DNA from: Pseudaestuariivita atlantica
GTDB taxonomy: Bacteria; Pseudomonadota; Alphaproteobacteria; Rhodobacterales; Rhodobacteraceae
Direction of reading: 5' to 3'
NCBI RefSeq assembly: GCF_001205715.1
Contig: NZ_AQQZ01000002.1
Coordinates: 1-52,500, forward strand
DNA: 52,500 nt
In this document: in pieces, positions 40,971 through 51,075 of the stretch
How positions within the stretch are numbered: the first letter of the stretch is position 1
How the letters are laid out: every line of letters starts with the position of its first letter
Program-made: the position numbers and the translations under genes
Notes under the pieces: generated by a model
Told to the model about the DNA's origin: nothing
The model's database searches: none
Seen by the model: only the letters and a program-made list of their open reading frames with translations

Positions 40971-41213
40971 TCACGCGGCGAGCGACGGTCCGAGCTGGAT
41001 CGTTAGCTTTTCGCGGCGGTTCGTGGGCAGGCGTTGCATCTGGTCAAGCGCCGCGCTGACCAGCATGTCGTGCCGTGCCTGCGGCGCGGCATCGCCCTGT
41101 CCCATTGCGTGACATTCGAAATAGCTGACACCCTGTTCGGTCGTGATGGCCACGTGGCCCATGACGTCCGCCGTGTTGGAGTTGTCGATTACGGTAATGT
41201 CGGTGATCAGCAT
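40971..41213 (-). CDS. Unknown small protein
   Basis: The 80-aa protein reads as a compact alpha/beta domain: MLITDITVIDNSNTADVMG, a VAITTEQGVSYFECHAMGQG strand pair and a helix LVSAALDQMQRLPTNRREK. I do not recognise it. It is convergent with the single-pass protein (12-bp gap) and divergent from clpB. Confidence 0.65.
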   Translation of the reverse strand: MLITDITVIDNSNTADVMGHVAITTEQGVSYFECHAMGQGDAAPQARHDMLVSAALDQMQRLPTNRREKLTIQLGPSLAA

Positions 41214-41299
41214 CTTTACGCCCTCTACTAAGTCCTATCACACACCTTGGCCCGTGCCGGGTTAAGAGCCGATGAAGGCGCTCATATGGCGCGGGCGGG

Positions 41300-41330
41300 G
41301 TTGATTGGCGGCGCGCGCATCCCCAGATTT
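41300..41330 (+). promoter_or_regulatory. Candidate heat-shock (RpoH-like) promoter of clpB
   Basis: GTTGAT (41300-41305) and CCCCAGATTT (41321-41330) are 15 bp apart, about 80 bp upstream of the clpB ATG. The CCCC-AT element resembles a sigma-32 -10 region; the -35 half is a weak match. clpB is normally RpoH-controlled. Confidence 0.35.
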
Positions 41331-41407
41331 CACGACGAGGCCCGGAATGGGTGTGCCGCGATGTCGGGCACCTGCACACAGGGGCGCTTGTGAAAAGGAG
41401 AGATGCG

Positions 41408-44017
41408 ATGAACTTGGAGAAGTTCACCGAACGGTCGCGCGGTTTCATTCAGGCCGCACAGACCATTGCGATGCGCGAGGATCACCAGCGGTTGGTGCCC
41501 GAGCATCTTCTGAAAGCATTGATGGATGACGAGCAGGGTCTGGCGGCCAACCTGATCGCCCGCGCGGGCGGATCGGCGGCGCGTGTCGTGGAAGCCAACG
41601 ACCTGGCGCTGGGCAAGCTGCCCAAGGTGTCGGGCGATGGCCAGGTCTACATGGACAGCGCGACCGGCAAGGTTCTGGCCGAGGCCGAGGCGCTGGCCAA
41701 GAAGGCTGGGGACAGTTTCGTGCCCGTGGAGCGCATCCTGATGGCGCTGGCGATGGTCAAGTCGGGTGCCAAGCAATCGCTGGAGGCGGGAGCCGTCACG
41801 GCGCAAAAGCTGAACGCCGCGATCAACGACATCCGCAAGGGCCGCACCGCCGACACGGCGAGTGCCGAGGAAGGCTATGACGCGCTGAAGAAGTACGCGC
41901 GTGACCTGACCGAGGCCGCCGAACAGGGCAAGATCGACCCGATCATCGGGCGGGATGACGAGATCCGCCGCTCGATGCAGGTGCTGTCGCGCAGGACCAA
42001 GAACAACCCGGTCCTGATCGGTGAGCCCGGCGTGGGTAAGACCGCGATTGCCGAGGGCCTTGCCCTGCGCATCGTGAACGGCGACGTGCCGGAGTCCTTG
42101 CGCAACAAGCGCCTGCTGGCGCTCGACATGGGTGCGCTGATCGCCGGTGCGAAATATCGCGGTGAGTTCGAGGAACGGCTGAAGGCGGTTCTGACCGAGG
42201 TGACCGAGGCCGCGGGTGAAATCATCCTGTTCATCGACGAGATGCACACGCTGGTCGGCGCGGGCAAGACGGACGGCGCGATGGACGCGTCGAACCTGTT
42301 GAAGCCTGCCTTGGCGCGGGGTGAGTTGCACTGTGTCGGTGCGACGACGCTCGACGAGTATCGCAAGCACGTCGAGAAGGACGCGGCCCTTGCCCGCCGG
42401 TTCCAGCCGGTCATGGTCGAGGAGCCGACGGTCGAAGACACCGTCAGCATCCTGCGCGGCATCAAGGAGAAGTACGAGCTTCACCACGGTGTGCGCATTT
42501 CCGACAGCGCGCTGGTCGCGGCGGCGACCCTGTCGCATCGCTACATCACCGACCGTTTCCTGCCGGACAAGGCCATCGACCTGATGGACGAGGCCGCCTC
42601 GCGCCTGAGGATGGAAGTGGACAGCAAGCCCGAGGAACTGGACGCGCTTGATCGCCAGATCCTGCAGTTGCAGATCGAGGCCGAGGCGCTGAAGAAGGAA
42701 GACGACGACGCGTCGAAGGACCGTCTGGCCAAGCTGGAGAAAGAGCTGGGTGACCTGCAGGAGCGGTCGTCCGAGATGACGGCGCAATGGCAGGCAGAAC
42801 GGGATCGGCTGGCCTCGTCCCAGGAGTTGAAGGAACAGCTGGACCGTGCGCGGGCCGAGCTGGAGATCGCCAAGCGGGAAGGTAACCTGGCGAAGGCCGG
42901 TGAGCTGTCTTACGGCGTGATCCCCGGTCTGGAAAAGCAGTTGGCCGAGGCCGAGGGCGATGACGGGAAGATGGTCGAAGAGGCCGTGCGCCCGGAACAG
43001 ATCGCCGCGGTGGTCGAACGGTGGACGGGTATCCCGACCTCGAAAATGCTGGAAGGCGAGCGCGAGAAACTGCTCCGCATGGAAGAGGAACTGCATGGCC
43101 GCGTGATCGGTCAGGACAGTGCCGTGCGGGCCGTGTCGAACGCGGTGCGCCGGGCGCGGGCTGGTCTGAACGACGAGAACCGCCCGCTGGGGTCGTTCCT
43201 GTTCCTTGGCCCGACCGGCGTCGGCAAGACCGAGTTGACCAAGGCGGTCGCGGACTTCCTGTTCGACGACGACAGCGCGATGGTGCGGATCGACATGAGC
43301 GAGTTCATGGAGAAGCACTCCGTGGCACGCCTGATCGGGGCGCCTCCGGGGTATGTCGGCTACGACGAAGGTGGTGTGCTGACCGAGGCCGTGCGGCGCC
43401 GTCCGTACCAGGTGGTGCTGTTCGACGAGGTCGAGAAGGCGCACCCGGACGTGTTCAACGTGCTGTTGCAGGTTCTGGATGACGGTGTGCTGACCGATGG
43501 TCAGGGCCGCACCGTGGATTTCAAGCAGACGCTGATCGTGCTGACGTCGAACCTTGGAGCGCAGGCGCTGAGCCAGTTGCCCGATGGCGCAGATGCCTCG
43601 CAGGCACGGCGGGACGTGATGGACGCGGTGCGGGCGCATTTCCGGCCCGAGTTCCTGAACCGTCTGGACGAGACGATCATCTTTGACCGTCTGTCGCGCG
43701 AGGACATGGACGGGATCGTGGAGATTCAGTTGAAGCGTCTCCTGAAGCGGCTGGCGTCGCGGAAGATCACGCTGGAGCTGGACGAGGCAGCCAAGACGTG
43801 GCTGGCCGATGAAGGCTATGACCCGGTCTTTGGCGCGCGTCCGCTGAAGCGGGTGATCCAGCGGTCCCTGCAGGACCCGCTGGCGGAGATGATCCTTGCC
43901 GGCGACATCATGGATGGCGCAGAGATCGAGGTGTCGGCAGGTGCCGATGGCCTGATCATCGGTGACCGGGTCGCAAGCTCGAACCGGATGCCGCCGGAAG
44001 ATGCGGTTGTCCACTAA
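41408..44017 (+). CDS. clpB: ClpB disaggregase
   Basis: The 869-aa AAA+ chaperone rescues aggregated proteins with DnaK. The N domain opens [18 protein letters not shown]1 has [15 protein letters not shown] and [12 protein letters not shown]. The middle coiled coil spans ~400-530. NBD2 has [15 protein letters not shown] and [14 protein letters not shown]. It ends with a short C tail. ATG 41408 follows AAAAGGAGA. It is full length, monocistronic and closed by an intrinsic terminator. Confidence 0.97.
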   Translation: MNLEKFTERSRGFIQAAQTIAMREDHQRLVPEHLLKALMDDEQGLAANLIARAGGSAARVVEANDLALGKLPKVSGDGQVYMDSATGKVLAEAEALAKKAGDSFVPVERILMALAMVKSGAKQSLEAGAVTAQKLNAAINDIRKGRTADTASAEEGYDALKKYARDLTEAAEQGKIDPIIGRDDEIRRSMQVLSRRTKNNPVLIGEPGVGKTAIAEGLALRIVNGDVPESLRNKRLLALDMGALIAGAKYRGEFEERLKAVLTEVTEAAGEIILFIDEMHTLVGAGKTDGAMDASNLLKPALARGELHCVGATTLDEYRKHVEKDAALARRFQPVMVEEPTVEDTVSILRGIKEKYELHHGVRISDSALVAAATLSHRYITDRFLPDKAIDLMDEAASRLRMEVDSKPEELDALDRQILQLQIEAEALKKEDDDASKDRLAKLEKELGDLQERSSEMTAQWQAERDRLASSQELKEQLDRARAELEIAKREGNLAKAGELSYGVIPGLEKQLAEAEGDDGKMVEEAVRPEQIAAVVERWTGIPTSKMLEGEREKLLRMEEELHGRVIGQDSAVRAVSNAVRRARAGLNDENRPLGSFLFLGPTGVGKTELTKAVADFLFDDDSAMVRIDMSEFMEKHSVARLIGAPPGYVGYDEGGVLTEAVRRRPYQVVLFDEVEKAHPDVFNVLLQVLDDGVLTDGQGRTVDFKQTLIVLTSNLGAQALSQLPDGADASQARRDVMDAVRAHFRPEFLNRLDETIIFDRLSREDMDGIVEIQLKRLLKRLASRKITLELDEAAKTWLADEGYDPVFGARPLKRVIQRSLQDPLAEMILAGDIMDGAEIEVSAGADGLIIGDRVASSNRMPPEDAVVH

Positions 44018-44039
44018 GGCGCGACACATGTGAAACGGA

Positions 44040-44070
44040 ACGCCCCGAGCCACGGCTCGGGGCGTTTTTT
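44040..44070 (+). terminator. Intrinsic terminator of clpB
   Basis: ACGCCCCGAGC and GCTCGGGGCGT pair across a 4-nt loop and are followed by TTTTTT. It lies 22 bp past the clpB stop. Confidence 0.95.
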
Positions 44071-44123
44071 CTTTGTCCCGGCCGGGTGGATGGCGCAAGG
44101 TCGCCGCAAGGGGAGGGACTATC

Positions 44124-44978
44124 ATGGACTTACTGTTGAGCGTGGGCCTGCCGCTGGCCATCGCTTTCATCATGTTCGCGCTGGGCACGGGGCTGACGGG
44201 CGCGGATTTCGTGCGGGTGGCGCAGGCGCCCAGGGCGTTTGCCGTGGGCCTGCTGGCGCAGGTCGTGGTGCTGCCGCTGGTGGCGTTTGCCTTGCTGACG
44301 ATCTTTCCGACCGATCCGGCGCTGGCCGTGGGCGTGATGATCCTTGCCGCCTGTCCGGGCGGGACGACGTCGAACATCCTGACACGGCTGGCCGGGGGCA
44401 CGGTGGCGCTGTCGGTGTCGCTGACGGCCATCGTGTCGCTCTTGTCGGTCATCACGGTGCCGCTGATCGTGGTCTGGGCGCTGGGCTATTTCGAGGGGTC
44501 GGCGCTGACCGAGGTGACGGTGCTTGGGCTGGGCCTGCAGATGTTCGCGATCACCACGGTGCCGGTTCTGCTGGGCATGGCGCTGCGGCTGTTCGCGCCG
44601 GGCGCTGCGGGACGGGCCGAGCCGTGGCTGGTCCGCGCGGCAACGGTGCTGTTCGCGCTGATCGTGATTGCGGCGCTTGCCGCCAACTGGTCGGTGTTTA
44701 TCGGGTCGATGCCGGATCTGGGCGCGGTGCTGATCGGGCTGTTGATCGTGATGCTGCCGCTGGGGTTCCTGCTGGCGCGCGCTGCCGGTCTGACGGGCGG
44801 AGAGGCCAAGGCCATTTCCATCGAGTGCGGCATCCAGAACGGGACGCTGGGCATCGCCGTGGGCGCGTTGGTGAGCGGCGCGGTCATCGGCCCCTACTCG
44901 CTGCCGTCGGGAGTGTACGGTGTCCTGATGTACCTCGTCACGGTGCCGGTGATCCTGCTGATCGCGCGGCGGCTGTGA
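44124..44978 (+). CDS. Bile acid:sodium symporter family (BASS) transporter
   Basis: The 284-aa protein has about nine or ten helices and the BASS core: GVMILAACPGGTTSNILTRL (Na-site helix) and IECGIQNGTLGIAVGALV (second crossing helix). The substrate may be an organic acid rather than a bile acid. ATG 44124 has GGGGAGGG upstream. It lies between the clpB terminator and a convergent fasciclin gene. Confidence 0.9.
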   Translation: MDLLLSVGLPLAIAFIMFALGTGLTGADFVRVAQAPRAFAVGLLAQVVVLPLVAFALLTIFPTDPALAVGVMILAACPGGTTSNILTRLAGGTVALSVSLTAIVSLLSVITVPLIVVWALGYFEGSALTEVTVLGLGLQMFAITTVPVLLGMALRLFAPGAAGRAEPWLVRAATVLFALIVIAALAANWSVFIGSMPDLGAVLIGLLIVMLPLGFLLARAAGLTGGEAKAISIECGIQNGTLGIAVGALVSGAVIGPYSLPSGVYGVLMYLVTVPVILLIARRL

Positions 44979-44986
44979 CGGCATGG

Positions 44987-45012
44987 GGGAGGGCCGGTGC
45001 GTCGGCCCTCCC
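44987..45012. terminator. Hairpin between convergent genes
   Basis: GGGAGGGCCG and CGGCCCTCCC pair across a 6-nt loop in the 48-bp gap. No U-run is present, but it can serve both strands. Confidence 0.5.
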
Positions 45013-45026
45013 GCCGTCCTGCCGCC

Positions 45027-45509
45027 TTACGACGCGGGCAGGATCACCTTGTCGATGACGTGGATCACGCCGTTCGAGGCCTCGATATCCGCGGCGACGA
45101 CGGTGGCGTCGTTGACCATGACGCCGTTCGACAGGTCGACGGTGATCTCGCCACCCTGCACGGTGGCGGCGGTCATGCCGTCCGACAGGTCGGTGGACAT
45201 CACCTTGCCCGGCACGACGTGGTAGGTGAGGATCGCCACCAGCTGTTCGCGGTTCTCCGGCATCAGGAGCGTTTCCACCGTGCCCGCGGGCAGGGCGGCG
45301 AAGGCGTCATCGGTGGGGGCGAAGACGGTGAAGGGGCCATCGCCCTTCAGCGTCTCCACCAGCCCGGCGGCATCGACGGCGGCGACGAGCGTGGTGAACG
45401 TGCCCGCAGCGACGGCGGTGTCGACGATGTCTTTCGAGTGGCCGTCGGCGAAGGCCGGGGCGGCGAGGGCGGTTGCGGTGGTCAGTGCAAGGAAAGTACG
45501 GCGGAACAT
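45027..45509 (-). CDS. Secreted fasciclin (FAS1) domain protein
   Basis: The 160-aa protein has a signal peptide ([21 protein letters not shown]) and one FAS1 domain: [36 protein letters not shown] (H1 motif), [12 protein letters not shown] and the last strand [11 protein letters not shown] (H2). FAS1 domains mediate adhesion or bind ligands. ATG 45509 is chosen because the signal peptide starts there; the in-frame codons upstream are not plausible. Confidence 0.92.
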   Translation of the reverse strand: MFRRTFLALTTATALAAPAFADGHSKDIVDTAVAAGTFTTLVAAVDAAGLVETLKGDGPFTVFAPTDDAFAALPAGTVETLLMPENREQLVAILTYHVVPGKVMSTDLSDGMTAATVQGGEITVDLSNGVMVNDATVVAADIEASNGVIHVIDKVILPAS

Positions 45510-45719
45510 GAGTGGTCCTTTCTGGTCGCTTGGATCAGGTGAGGTTTCGCGATGCCGCTTGGTGACATCGCTCTTGCTACGGGCCGTGCAGGCGATTGGT
45601 TTTGCCGGGGATTCCCGCCGATGCGGCGGTTCGGAACATGGACGGCACACCGGCGCGCGCTAAGCCGCGGTGGTTCGCGCGGGCCAGTCACGACTGCGTG
45701 ACGGATCGTGATGGCGATG

Positions 45720-46499
45720 TCAGTCCCTTAGGGCGGGAAGGCCGATGCCCGTCGCCTCGAACCCGCCATCGGCGGCGATGCACTGGCCGGTGATGTAGGA
45801 CGCATCGTCCGAGCAGAGGAACGCGATCAGCGCGGCGATCTCCTCCTCGCTGCCGTAGCGGTTGAGCGGGATCGCGTCGTGGTAGGCGGCGATGATGTCG
45901 GGCGTGTGCACGGCCATGGCGAGCTTGGTGCGGACCGGGCCGGGGCAGACGGCGTTGGCGCGGATCCCGTATTCGCCCAGTTCGACCGCCTGCTGCTGGG
46001 TCAGCGCGATGACGGCGGCCTTGGACGTGCCGTAGGCGACCCGCAGGGTGGATGCGCGCAGCCCGCTGATCGAGGCGATGTTGACGATGGCGCCGCGCGT
46101 GGCGCGCAGGGCCGGGATCGCGGCCTGTGTCGTCAGGAACGTGCCGTCGAGGTTGGTGTCCATCACGCGCCGCCAGCGGGTGAAGTCGGTCTCTTCTATG
46201 GGCCCGAAATCGGCGACGCCGGCATTGTTCACCAGCGCGTCGAGCCGTCCGAACCGGTCCGCGATGGCGCGCAGGAAAAGGGGCGCGGCCTGTGGGTCGG
46301 AGATGTCGTGGCAAAGCGCGAGTGTCCGGTCCGGGGGCAGGTCGGCGCAGGCGGTGTCGAGTTCGTCCCTGTCCCGGTCGAGCAGCGCGACGTTCCAGCC
46401 GCGCGCCTGCAACAGCTTGGCCGTCGCGAGGCCGATGCCGCGCGCGGCACCGGTGACGAGGGCGGTTCGGGTGTCTGCGGTCTGCGATATGTCGGCCAT
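45720..46499 (-). CDS. Short-chain dehydrogenase/reductase
   Basis: The 259-aa SDR has TGAARGIGLATAK (cofactor loop), ALVNNAGVADFG (NNAG), INIASISG-type Ser and the catalytic VAYGTSKAAVI (YxxxK), ending DASYITGQCIAADGGFEATG. The acidic residue after strand 2 (LLDRDRDE) favours NAD. Substrate unknown. It stands alone between the fasciclin and RTX genes. Confidence 0.93.
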   Translation of the reverse strand: MADISQTADTRTALVTGAARGIGLATAKLLQARGWNVALLDRDRDELDTACADLPPDRTLALCHDISDPQAAPLFLRAIADRFGRLDALVNNAGVADFGPIEETDFTRWRRVMDTNLDGTFLTTQAAIPALRATRGAIVNIASISGLRASTLRVAYGTSKAAVIALTQQQAVELGEYGIRANAVCPGPVRTKLAMAVHTPDIIAAYHDAIPLNRYGSEEEIAALIAFLCSDDASYITGQCIAADGGFEATGIGLPALRD

Positions 46500-46515
46500 G
46501 ACCCGAGATGTGACA

Positions 46516-46560
46516 GAACCCGCCGCGTTTCAAAAGCCCGGATTGCGGGGCGGCGGGTTC
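46516..46560 (-). terminator. Hairpin after the RTX gene
   Basis: GAACCCGCCGC and GCGGCGGGTTC form an 11-bp stem 13 bp past the RTX stop, with an inner CCCG/CGGG pairing in the loop. There is no clear U-run. Confidence 0.45.
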
Positions 46561-46573
46561 CCGGTTGCGCGGG

Positions 46574-48295
46574 TCAGGCGAAGGTGATGTCGAGCGAGTT
46601 GAGGAACGTGTTGTAATCCGCGATGCTGGTGATCACGACATCATCAAGGTCAATTATACCGCCGCTGTGCCAGATCCGAACCATGTCTGCCGAGATGCTG
46701 ATGGAGACGAACGTGGTGCCGGTGATTTCCATCGTGTCGACGAAGATGTCGTAGTCCGTCACGGTGTCATTGCCGGCGGTTTCGTCGAAGACGAACAGAT
46801 CGCTTCCGGCCTCGCCCGCAAGAAGGTCGTTTCCGGCCCCGCCGATGATCGTGTCGGCTCCGATGCCGCCATTCAGCATGTCGTCGCCGGCATTGCCAGA
46901 AAGGCTGTCATCGTCGTCGCCGCCGCGGACAAGGTCATTGCCGTCGCCGCCTGACAGGGTGTCGTTGCCGTCGCCGCCCATCACGGTGTCGTCGTCGGCG
47001 CCGCCGTCGGCCATGTCATCGCCAAGGTCGGCCATCAAGACGTCGCTGCCGCCCGATCCCAGAAGCACGTCGTTGCCATAGCCGCCGCGCACCTCGTCAT
47101 TGCCGGTACCGCCGTCGACGGTGTCGTCGCCCAGGCCGCCGCGCACGGTGTCGTCGCCGGTGCCGCCCGACACGCTGTCGTTGCCGGTGCCGCCCCGGAC
47201 ATCGTCCGCGCCCGATTGCCCGAACAGGAAGTCGTCGCCGATACCGCCCATAATGAAGTCGTTGCCGGACTGGCCGTAAACGGAGTCGTTGCCGGTTCCG
47301 CCATCCACCGTGTCGTCGCCGATGCCGCCGGTGATCTGGTCGCTGCTGGCATTGCCGAACAGCAGGTCGTTTCCGGTGCCGCCGAAGATGAAATCGCGGC
47401 CCGAGCCGCCCATGATCGTGTCGGCCCCGGCGCCACCGTCGATGGTGTCGCGTCCCGAGCCGCCCTGGATGTCGTCATCGCCGGCCTTGCCGTTGATCGA
47501 GTCCGAGCCGCCGAGGCCGTCGATCACGTCATCGCCATCGGTACCGGGGATCGCATCGCCGCCCTGCGTCGCCGCCGTCGGGTCGGGCGGAGGGGCGAAG
47601 ATGAAGTCTGACACGTCCAGTTGCGCGCGGGTCATCCCCAGAAGCGTGATGCTATCACCACCCATGGCCCCGTTCTGCAGAAGGTGGACGGTCAGCGCGC
47701 CGTCGGGGCCGGTCAGGAGGATGTCGTTGAACCCCCAGATGCCGAGCAGGCTGACATCGATGCGGTCGATGCCGTCCTCGAAATCGACCATCAGGTCGCG
47801 GTTGATGTCGAAATCCTCGAACAGGACGATGTCGGCACCGTCTTCGCCCACAAGCGTATCGAAGCCCGCGCCGCCGATCAGGGTGTCGTCGTTGGCGCCG
47901 CCGTTGATGTAATCGTTGCCCGTGCCGCCGTCGACGAGGTCTTCGGCGTCATTGCCATAAAGTTCGTCGCTGCCGGACCCGCCTTCAACCGTGTCGTCAT
48001 GGTTGCCGCCCACGGCGAGGTCGTTGCCGCTGCCGCCCTGGATGTAGTCGCTGTCATTCTCGCCGAAGAGGGAGTCGTTGCCGGAATCGCCCTGCAGGCT
48101 GTCGTTGCCGTCGCCGCCCAGCAATTCATCCCCGCCCGCCCCGCCAAGCAGCGTGTCGTTGCCGTCGAGACCCAGCGCATAGTCACCGCCGTTGAGTCCG
48201 ACGAAGAAGTCGTTCCCGTCCAGCAGATTGTAGTGATCGCTGTTGTCCGTGCCGATGATCGTGTCGTTGCCGATCGTTCCCAATTGAATAGGCAT
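46574..48295 (-). CDS. RTX (hemolysin-type calcium-binding) repeat protein
   Basis: The 573-aa protein is almost all GGxGxDxLx nonapeptides in two blocks: ~8-150 (NDTIIGTDNSD, GGAGGDELLGGDGNDSL) and ~250-500 (GGSGRDTIDGGAGADTI and many more). A non-repeat spacer (~155-245) holds DLMVDFEDGIDRIDV, and a C-terminal FDETAGNDTVTDYD... region carries the type I secretion signal. It folds into a Ca-bound beta-roll outside the cell. There is no catalytic domain, so it may be a surface or biofilm protein. No T1SS genes are in the window. Confidence 0.94.
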   Translation of the reverse strand: MPIQLGTIGNDTIIGTDNSDHYNLLDGNDFFVGLNGGDYALGLDGNDTLLGGAGGDELLGGDGNDSLQGDSGNDSLFGENDSDYIQGGSGNDLAVGGNHDDTVEGGSGSDELYGNDAEDLVDGGTGNDYINGGANDDTLIGGAGFDTLVGEDGADIVLFEDFDINRDLMVDFEDGIDRIDVSLLGIWGFNDILLTGPDGALTVHLLQNGAMGGDSITLLGMTRAQLDVSDFIFAPPPDPTAATQGGDAIPGTDGDDVIDGLGGSDSINGKAGDDDIQGGSGRDTIDGGAGADTIMGGSGRDFIFGGTGNDLLFGNASSDQITGGIGDDTVDGGTGNDSVYGQSGNDFIMGGIGDDFLFGQSGADDVRGGTGNDSVSGGTGDDTVRGGLGDDTVDGGTGNDEVRGGYGNDVLLGSGGSDVLMADLGDDMADGGADDDTVMGGDGNDTLSGGDGNDLVRGGDDDDSLSGNAGDDMLNGGIGADTIIGGAGNDLLAGEAGSDLFVFDETAGNDTVTDYDIFVDTMEITGTTFVSISISADMVRIWHSGGIIDLDDVVITSIADYNTFLNSLDITFA

Positions 48296-48546
48296 GCCAA
48301 GATCCTTTCGAAACCACGCCGGCCACCCCAGCCGGACGCGAGTCGCTGAATTAGTTAATAAGAGGAATCTACGGGCGAAGGGCCGTGGCGCCTAACAGAA
48401 TGTGGCCAAACCGTGGCGCTTTCCCGGCATACGTGTGAACAAGGGAGAGAACCGGTGAAACATTGGCAACAGTTCATGCGTTGCGCCCCGGATTGTTGAT
48501 ATTCCGGCCCGCCCCGGCCGGCGCTGGCGAGGAGTGCGAGGAAGCG

Positions 48547-50028
48547 ATGGATTTTGCGATGAATGTGCTGGACACGGCGGCGGTGCTGTTCGTCTGGGTT
48601 CTGGGGCTTGCGCTGCTGGCGCTGGCCGTCCTGTTCGCCATCGACCGGATGCAGACGGCCGACGCGGTGCGGCGCAACTACCCGGTGGTGGGCCGGTTCC
48701 GGCACCTCTTCACGAAACTGGGGGAGTTCTTTCGCCAGTATTTCTTTGCCATGGATCGCGAGGAGCTGCCGTTCAACCGGGCGCAGCGCGACTGGGTGGA
48801 GCGCGCCTCGAAAGGGGAGGGCAACACGCTGCCGTTTGGATCGACGCGCAACATTTCGGTCCCCGGAACGCCGCTGTTCGTCAACGCCGCCTTTCCGCAT
48901 CTCGACAGCGCCGATGCCTCGACCGAGCCGATGGTGATCGGGGCGGGGGCGCGGGTGCCCTATGCGGCGCCGTCCTTCTTCAACATCTCGGGCATGTCCT
49001 ATGGCTCGATTTCGAAACCGGCGGTGCAGGCCTTGTCGCGCGGCGCGGCGCAGGCGGGAATCTGGATGAACACGGGCGAGGGGGGCTTGTCGGAATACCA
49101 CCTCGAAGGCGGGTGTGACGTCGTCTTCCAGATCGGCACGGCGAAATACGGGGTGCGGACCGAGGATGGCGCGCTGGACGAGGACAAGCTGCGGGACGTG
49201 GCAGCCCATGACAATGTGCGCATGTTCGAGATCAAGCTGGCGCAGGGGGCCAAACCCGGCAAGGGCGGCATCCTGCCCGCGGCCAAGGTCACCGACGAGA
49301 TCGCCAAGGTGCGCGGGATCGAGAAGGGTACGGACAGCATCTCTCCCAACCGGCATCCCGAGATCGACAGCCCGGCGAGCCTTCTCGATTTCGTCAACCG
49401 CGTGCGGGACATCACCGGCAAGCCCGTGGGCGTGAAGCTGGTGGTCGGGTCGGCACGGGGCGTGGCACCCTTGTTCGACGAGATCGTGGCGCAGGGCCCG
49501 GACCGCGCGCCCGACTTCATCACGGTGGACGGGGGCGAGGGCGGCACGGGCGCGGCGCCGATGCCGTTGATGGACCTTGTGGGCCTCACCATCCGCGAGG
49601 CGCTGCCCATCGTTGTCGGCCTGCGCAACCGGGCGGGGTTGAAGGACCGCATCCGCATCATTGCGAGCGCCAAGATGATGGTGCCGGGCGACGTGGCCTG
49701 GGCCCTGGCGACGGGCGCGGATTTCTGCGTCTCGGCGCGGGGCTTCATGTTCTCGCTGGGCTGCATCCAGGCCCTGAGGTGCAACCGCAACACCTGCCCG
49801 ACCGGGATCACCACCCATAACGAGCGGTTCCAGAAGGGGCTGGTGCCCAAGGTGAAGAAGGACCGCGTGGCGCAGTTCGCAAGGCAACTGGTCAAGGAGG
49901 TCGAGATGATCGCGCATTCGGTCGGCGTGTCCGAACCGCGCAGGCTGCGCCCCGAACACGTGCGCGTGGTGCAGGAAAACGGCACCAGCGTGGCCATGGA
50001 CCGGTTGCACGACGTTCAACTGGATTAA
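48547..50028 (+). CDS. FMN-binding glutamate-synthase-family protein
   Basis: The 493-aa protein has one N-terminal membrane helix (AAVLFVWVLGLALLALAVLFA), then a GltB-type FMN barrel: FFNISGMSYGSISKPAVQALS, FITVDGGEGGTGAAPMPL, and the Fe-S cysteines CIQALRCNRNTCPTGITTHNE. It lacks the glutamine amidotransferase and GXGXG domains of true GOGAT, so the reaction is unclear. ATG 48547 is chosen; GAGGAGTG lies upstream. Confidence 0.9.
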   Translation: MDFAMNVLDTAAVLFVWVLGLALLALAVLFAIDRMQTADAVRRNYPVVGRFRHLFTKLGEFFRQYFFAMDREELPFNRAQRDWVERASKGEGNTLPFGSTRNISVPGTPLFVNAAFPHLDSADASTEPMVIGAGARVPYAAPSFFNISGMSYGSISKPAVQALSRGAAQAGIWMNTGEGGLSEYHLEGGCDVVFQIGTAKYGVRTEDGALDEDKLRDVAAHDNVRMFEIKLAQGAKPGKGGILPAAKVTDEIAKVRGIEKGTDSISPNRHPEIDSPASLLDFVNRVRDITGKPVGVKLVVGSARGVAPLFDEIVAQGPDRAPDFITVDGGEGGTGAAPMPLMDLVGLTIREALPIVVGLRNRAGLKDRIRIIASAKMMVPGDVAWALATGADFCVSARGFMFSLGCIQALRCNRNTCPTGITTHNERFQKGLVPKVKKDRVAQFARQLVKEVEMIAHSVGVSEPRRLRPEHVRVVQENGTSVAMDRLHDVQLD

Positions 50029-50134
50029 ACAAGTCCGTGATCCGGTCTGGTTTGTCGTGACCGGCGGCCCCTTTTCATGTGAAACCCAACGGCACATCCC
50101 TGCGTGACTGGGATGACCTGAAACGGAGACCGAG

Positions 50135-51043
50135 ATGGCACAGCGCTGGACCAACGACCTGACATGGAATGACGTGACGCCCGAGGCGGCCTATCTGAAC
50201 CGCCGGCAATTGATGGCGGGTGTCGCGGGGTTGGGTCTGGCGGCGGCGTTGCCCGGCGCGGCGCGCGCCGAGGCGGACGCGCTGGAGCCGAACACCTGGG
50301 AAGAAATCACGCAATACAACAATTACTACGAGTTCGGGACGCGCAAGGAAGACCCGGCGCGCTATGCCGACAGCCTGATTACCGAGGACTGGGAAGTCGT
50401 GATCGACGGCATGGTCGACAATCCCGGCACCTACAAGTTCGACGACATCCTCGCGAAGATGACGGTGGAGGAGCGGATCTATCGCTTCCGCTGCGTCGAG
50501 GCGTGGTCGATGGTGATCCCGTGGAACGGGTTCGAGCTGGCCGACCTGCTGGAGATGGCGGGCGTGCAGGACGGAGCGACCCATGTGGCGTTCCAGACGG
50601 CGAACCGGCCCGACCAGATGCCCGGCCTCGCCTATCCGGTGCTGGACTGGCCCTATGTCGAGGGGCTGCGGCTGGACGAGGCGATGCATCCGCTGACGAT
50701 CATGGCGACCGGCATCTACGGCAAGCCGATCCCCAATCAGAACGGAGCGCCGATGCGTCTGGTGGTGCCGTGGAAATACGGGTTCAAGTCGATCAAGTCG
50801 ATCGTGCGCATCTCTTTGGTCGACAAGGAGCCGCCGACCTCGTGGAACAAGGCGAACGGGCGTGAATACGGCTTCTATTCGAACGTGAACCCCAACGTGG
50901 ACCATCCCCGGTGGAGCCAGGCGACGGAACGCGTGATCGGGTCGGGCCTTTTCGCCAAGCGCAAGCCGACGCTGATGTTCAACGGGTACGAGGAAGAGGT
51001 TGCCTCCTTGTACGAGGGCATGGACCTTTCGAAGTCCTATTGA
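50135..51043 (+). CDS. msrP: MsrP, periplasmic methionine-sulfoxide reductase catalytic subunit
   Basis: The 302-aa molybdopterin enzyme (YedY) repairs oxidised methionine in periplasmic proteins. A Tat signal is present (YLNRRQLMAGVAGLGLAAALP). The Mo-ligand Cys is in RFRCVEAWSMVIPW. WKYGFKSIKSIVRIS and the SNVNPNVDHPRW end are family marks. Its partner msrQ follows after an inserted P450 gene. Confidence 0.95.
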   Translation: MAQRWTNDLTWNDVTPEAAYLNRRQLMAGVAGLGLAAALPGAARAEADALEPNTWEEITQYNNYYEFGTRKEDPARYADSLITEDWEVVIDGMVDNPGTYKFDDILAKMTVEERIYRFRCVEAWSMVIPWNGFELADLLEMAGVQDGATHVAFQTANRPDQMPGLAYPVLDWPYVEGLRLDEAMHPLTIMATGIYGKPIPNQNGAPMRLVVPWKYGFKSIKSIVRISLVDKEPPTSWNKANGREYGFYSNVNPNVDHPRWSQATERVIGSGLFAKRKPTLMFNGYEEEVASLYEGMDLSKSY

Positions 51044-51075
51044 CCGGCGCGACGGCTGGTTGAGCAGGCGCCGGG

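Noticed and set aside
41330-44455. 1041-codon minus-strand ORF over clpB
   Set aside because: clpB is certain on the plus strand; the antisense frame is Arg/His/Gln-rich without any domain.
46574-48295. CRISPR-like or satellite repeat array
   Set aside because: The periodic GC-rich repeats are codons of RTX nonapeptides, vary in sequence and lie in one open frame.
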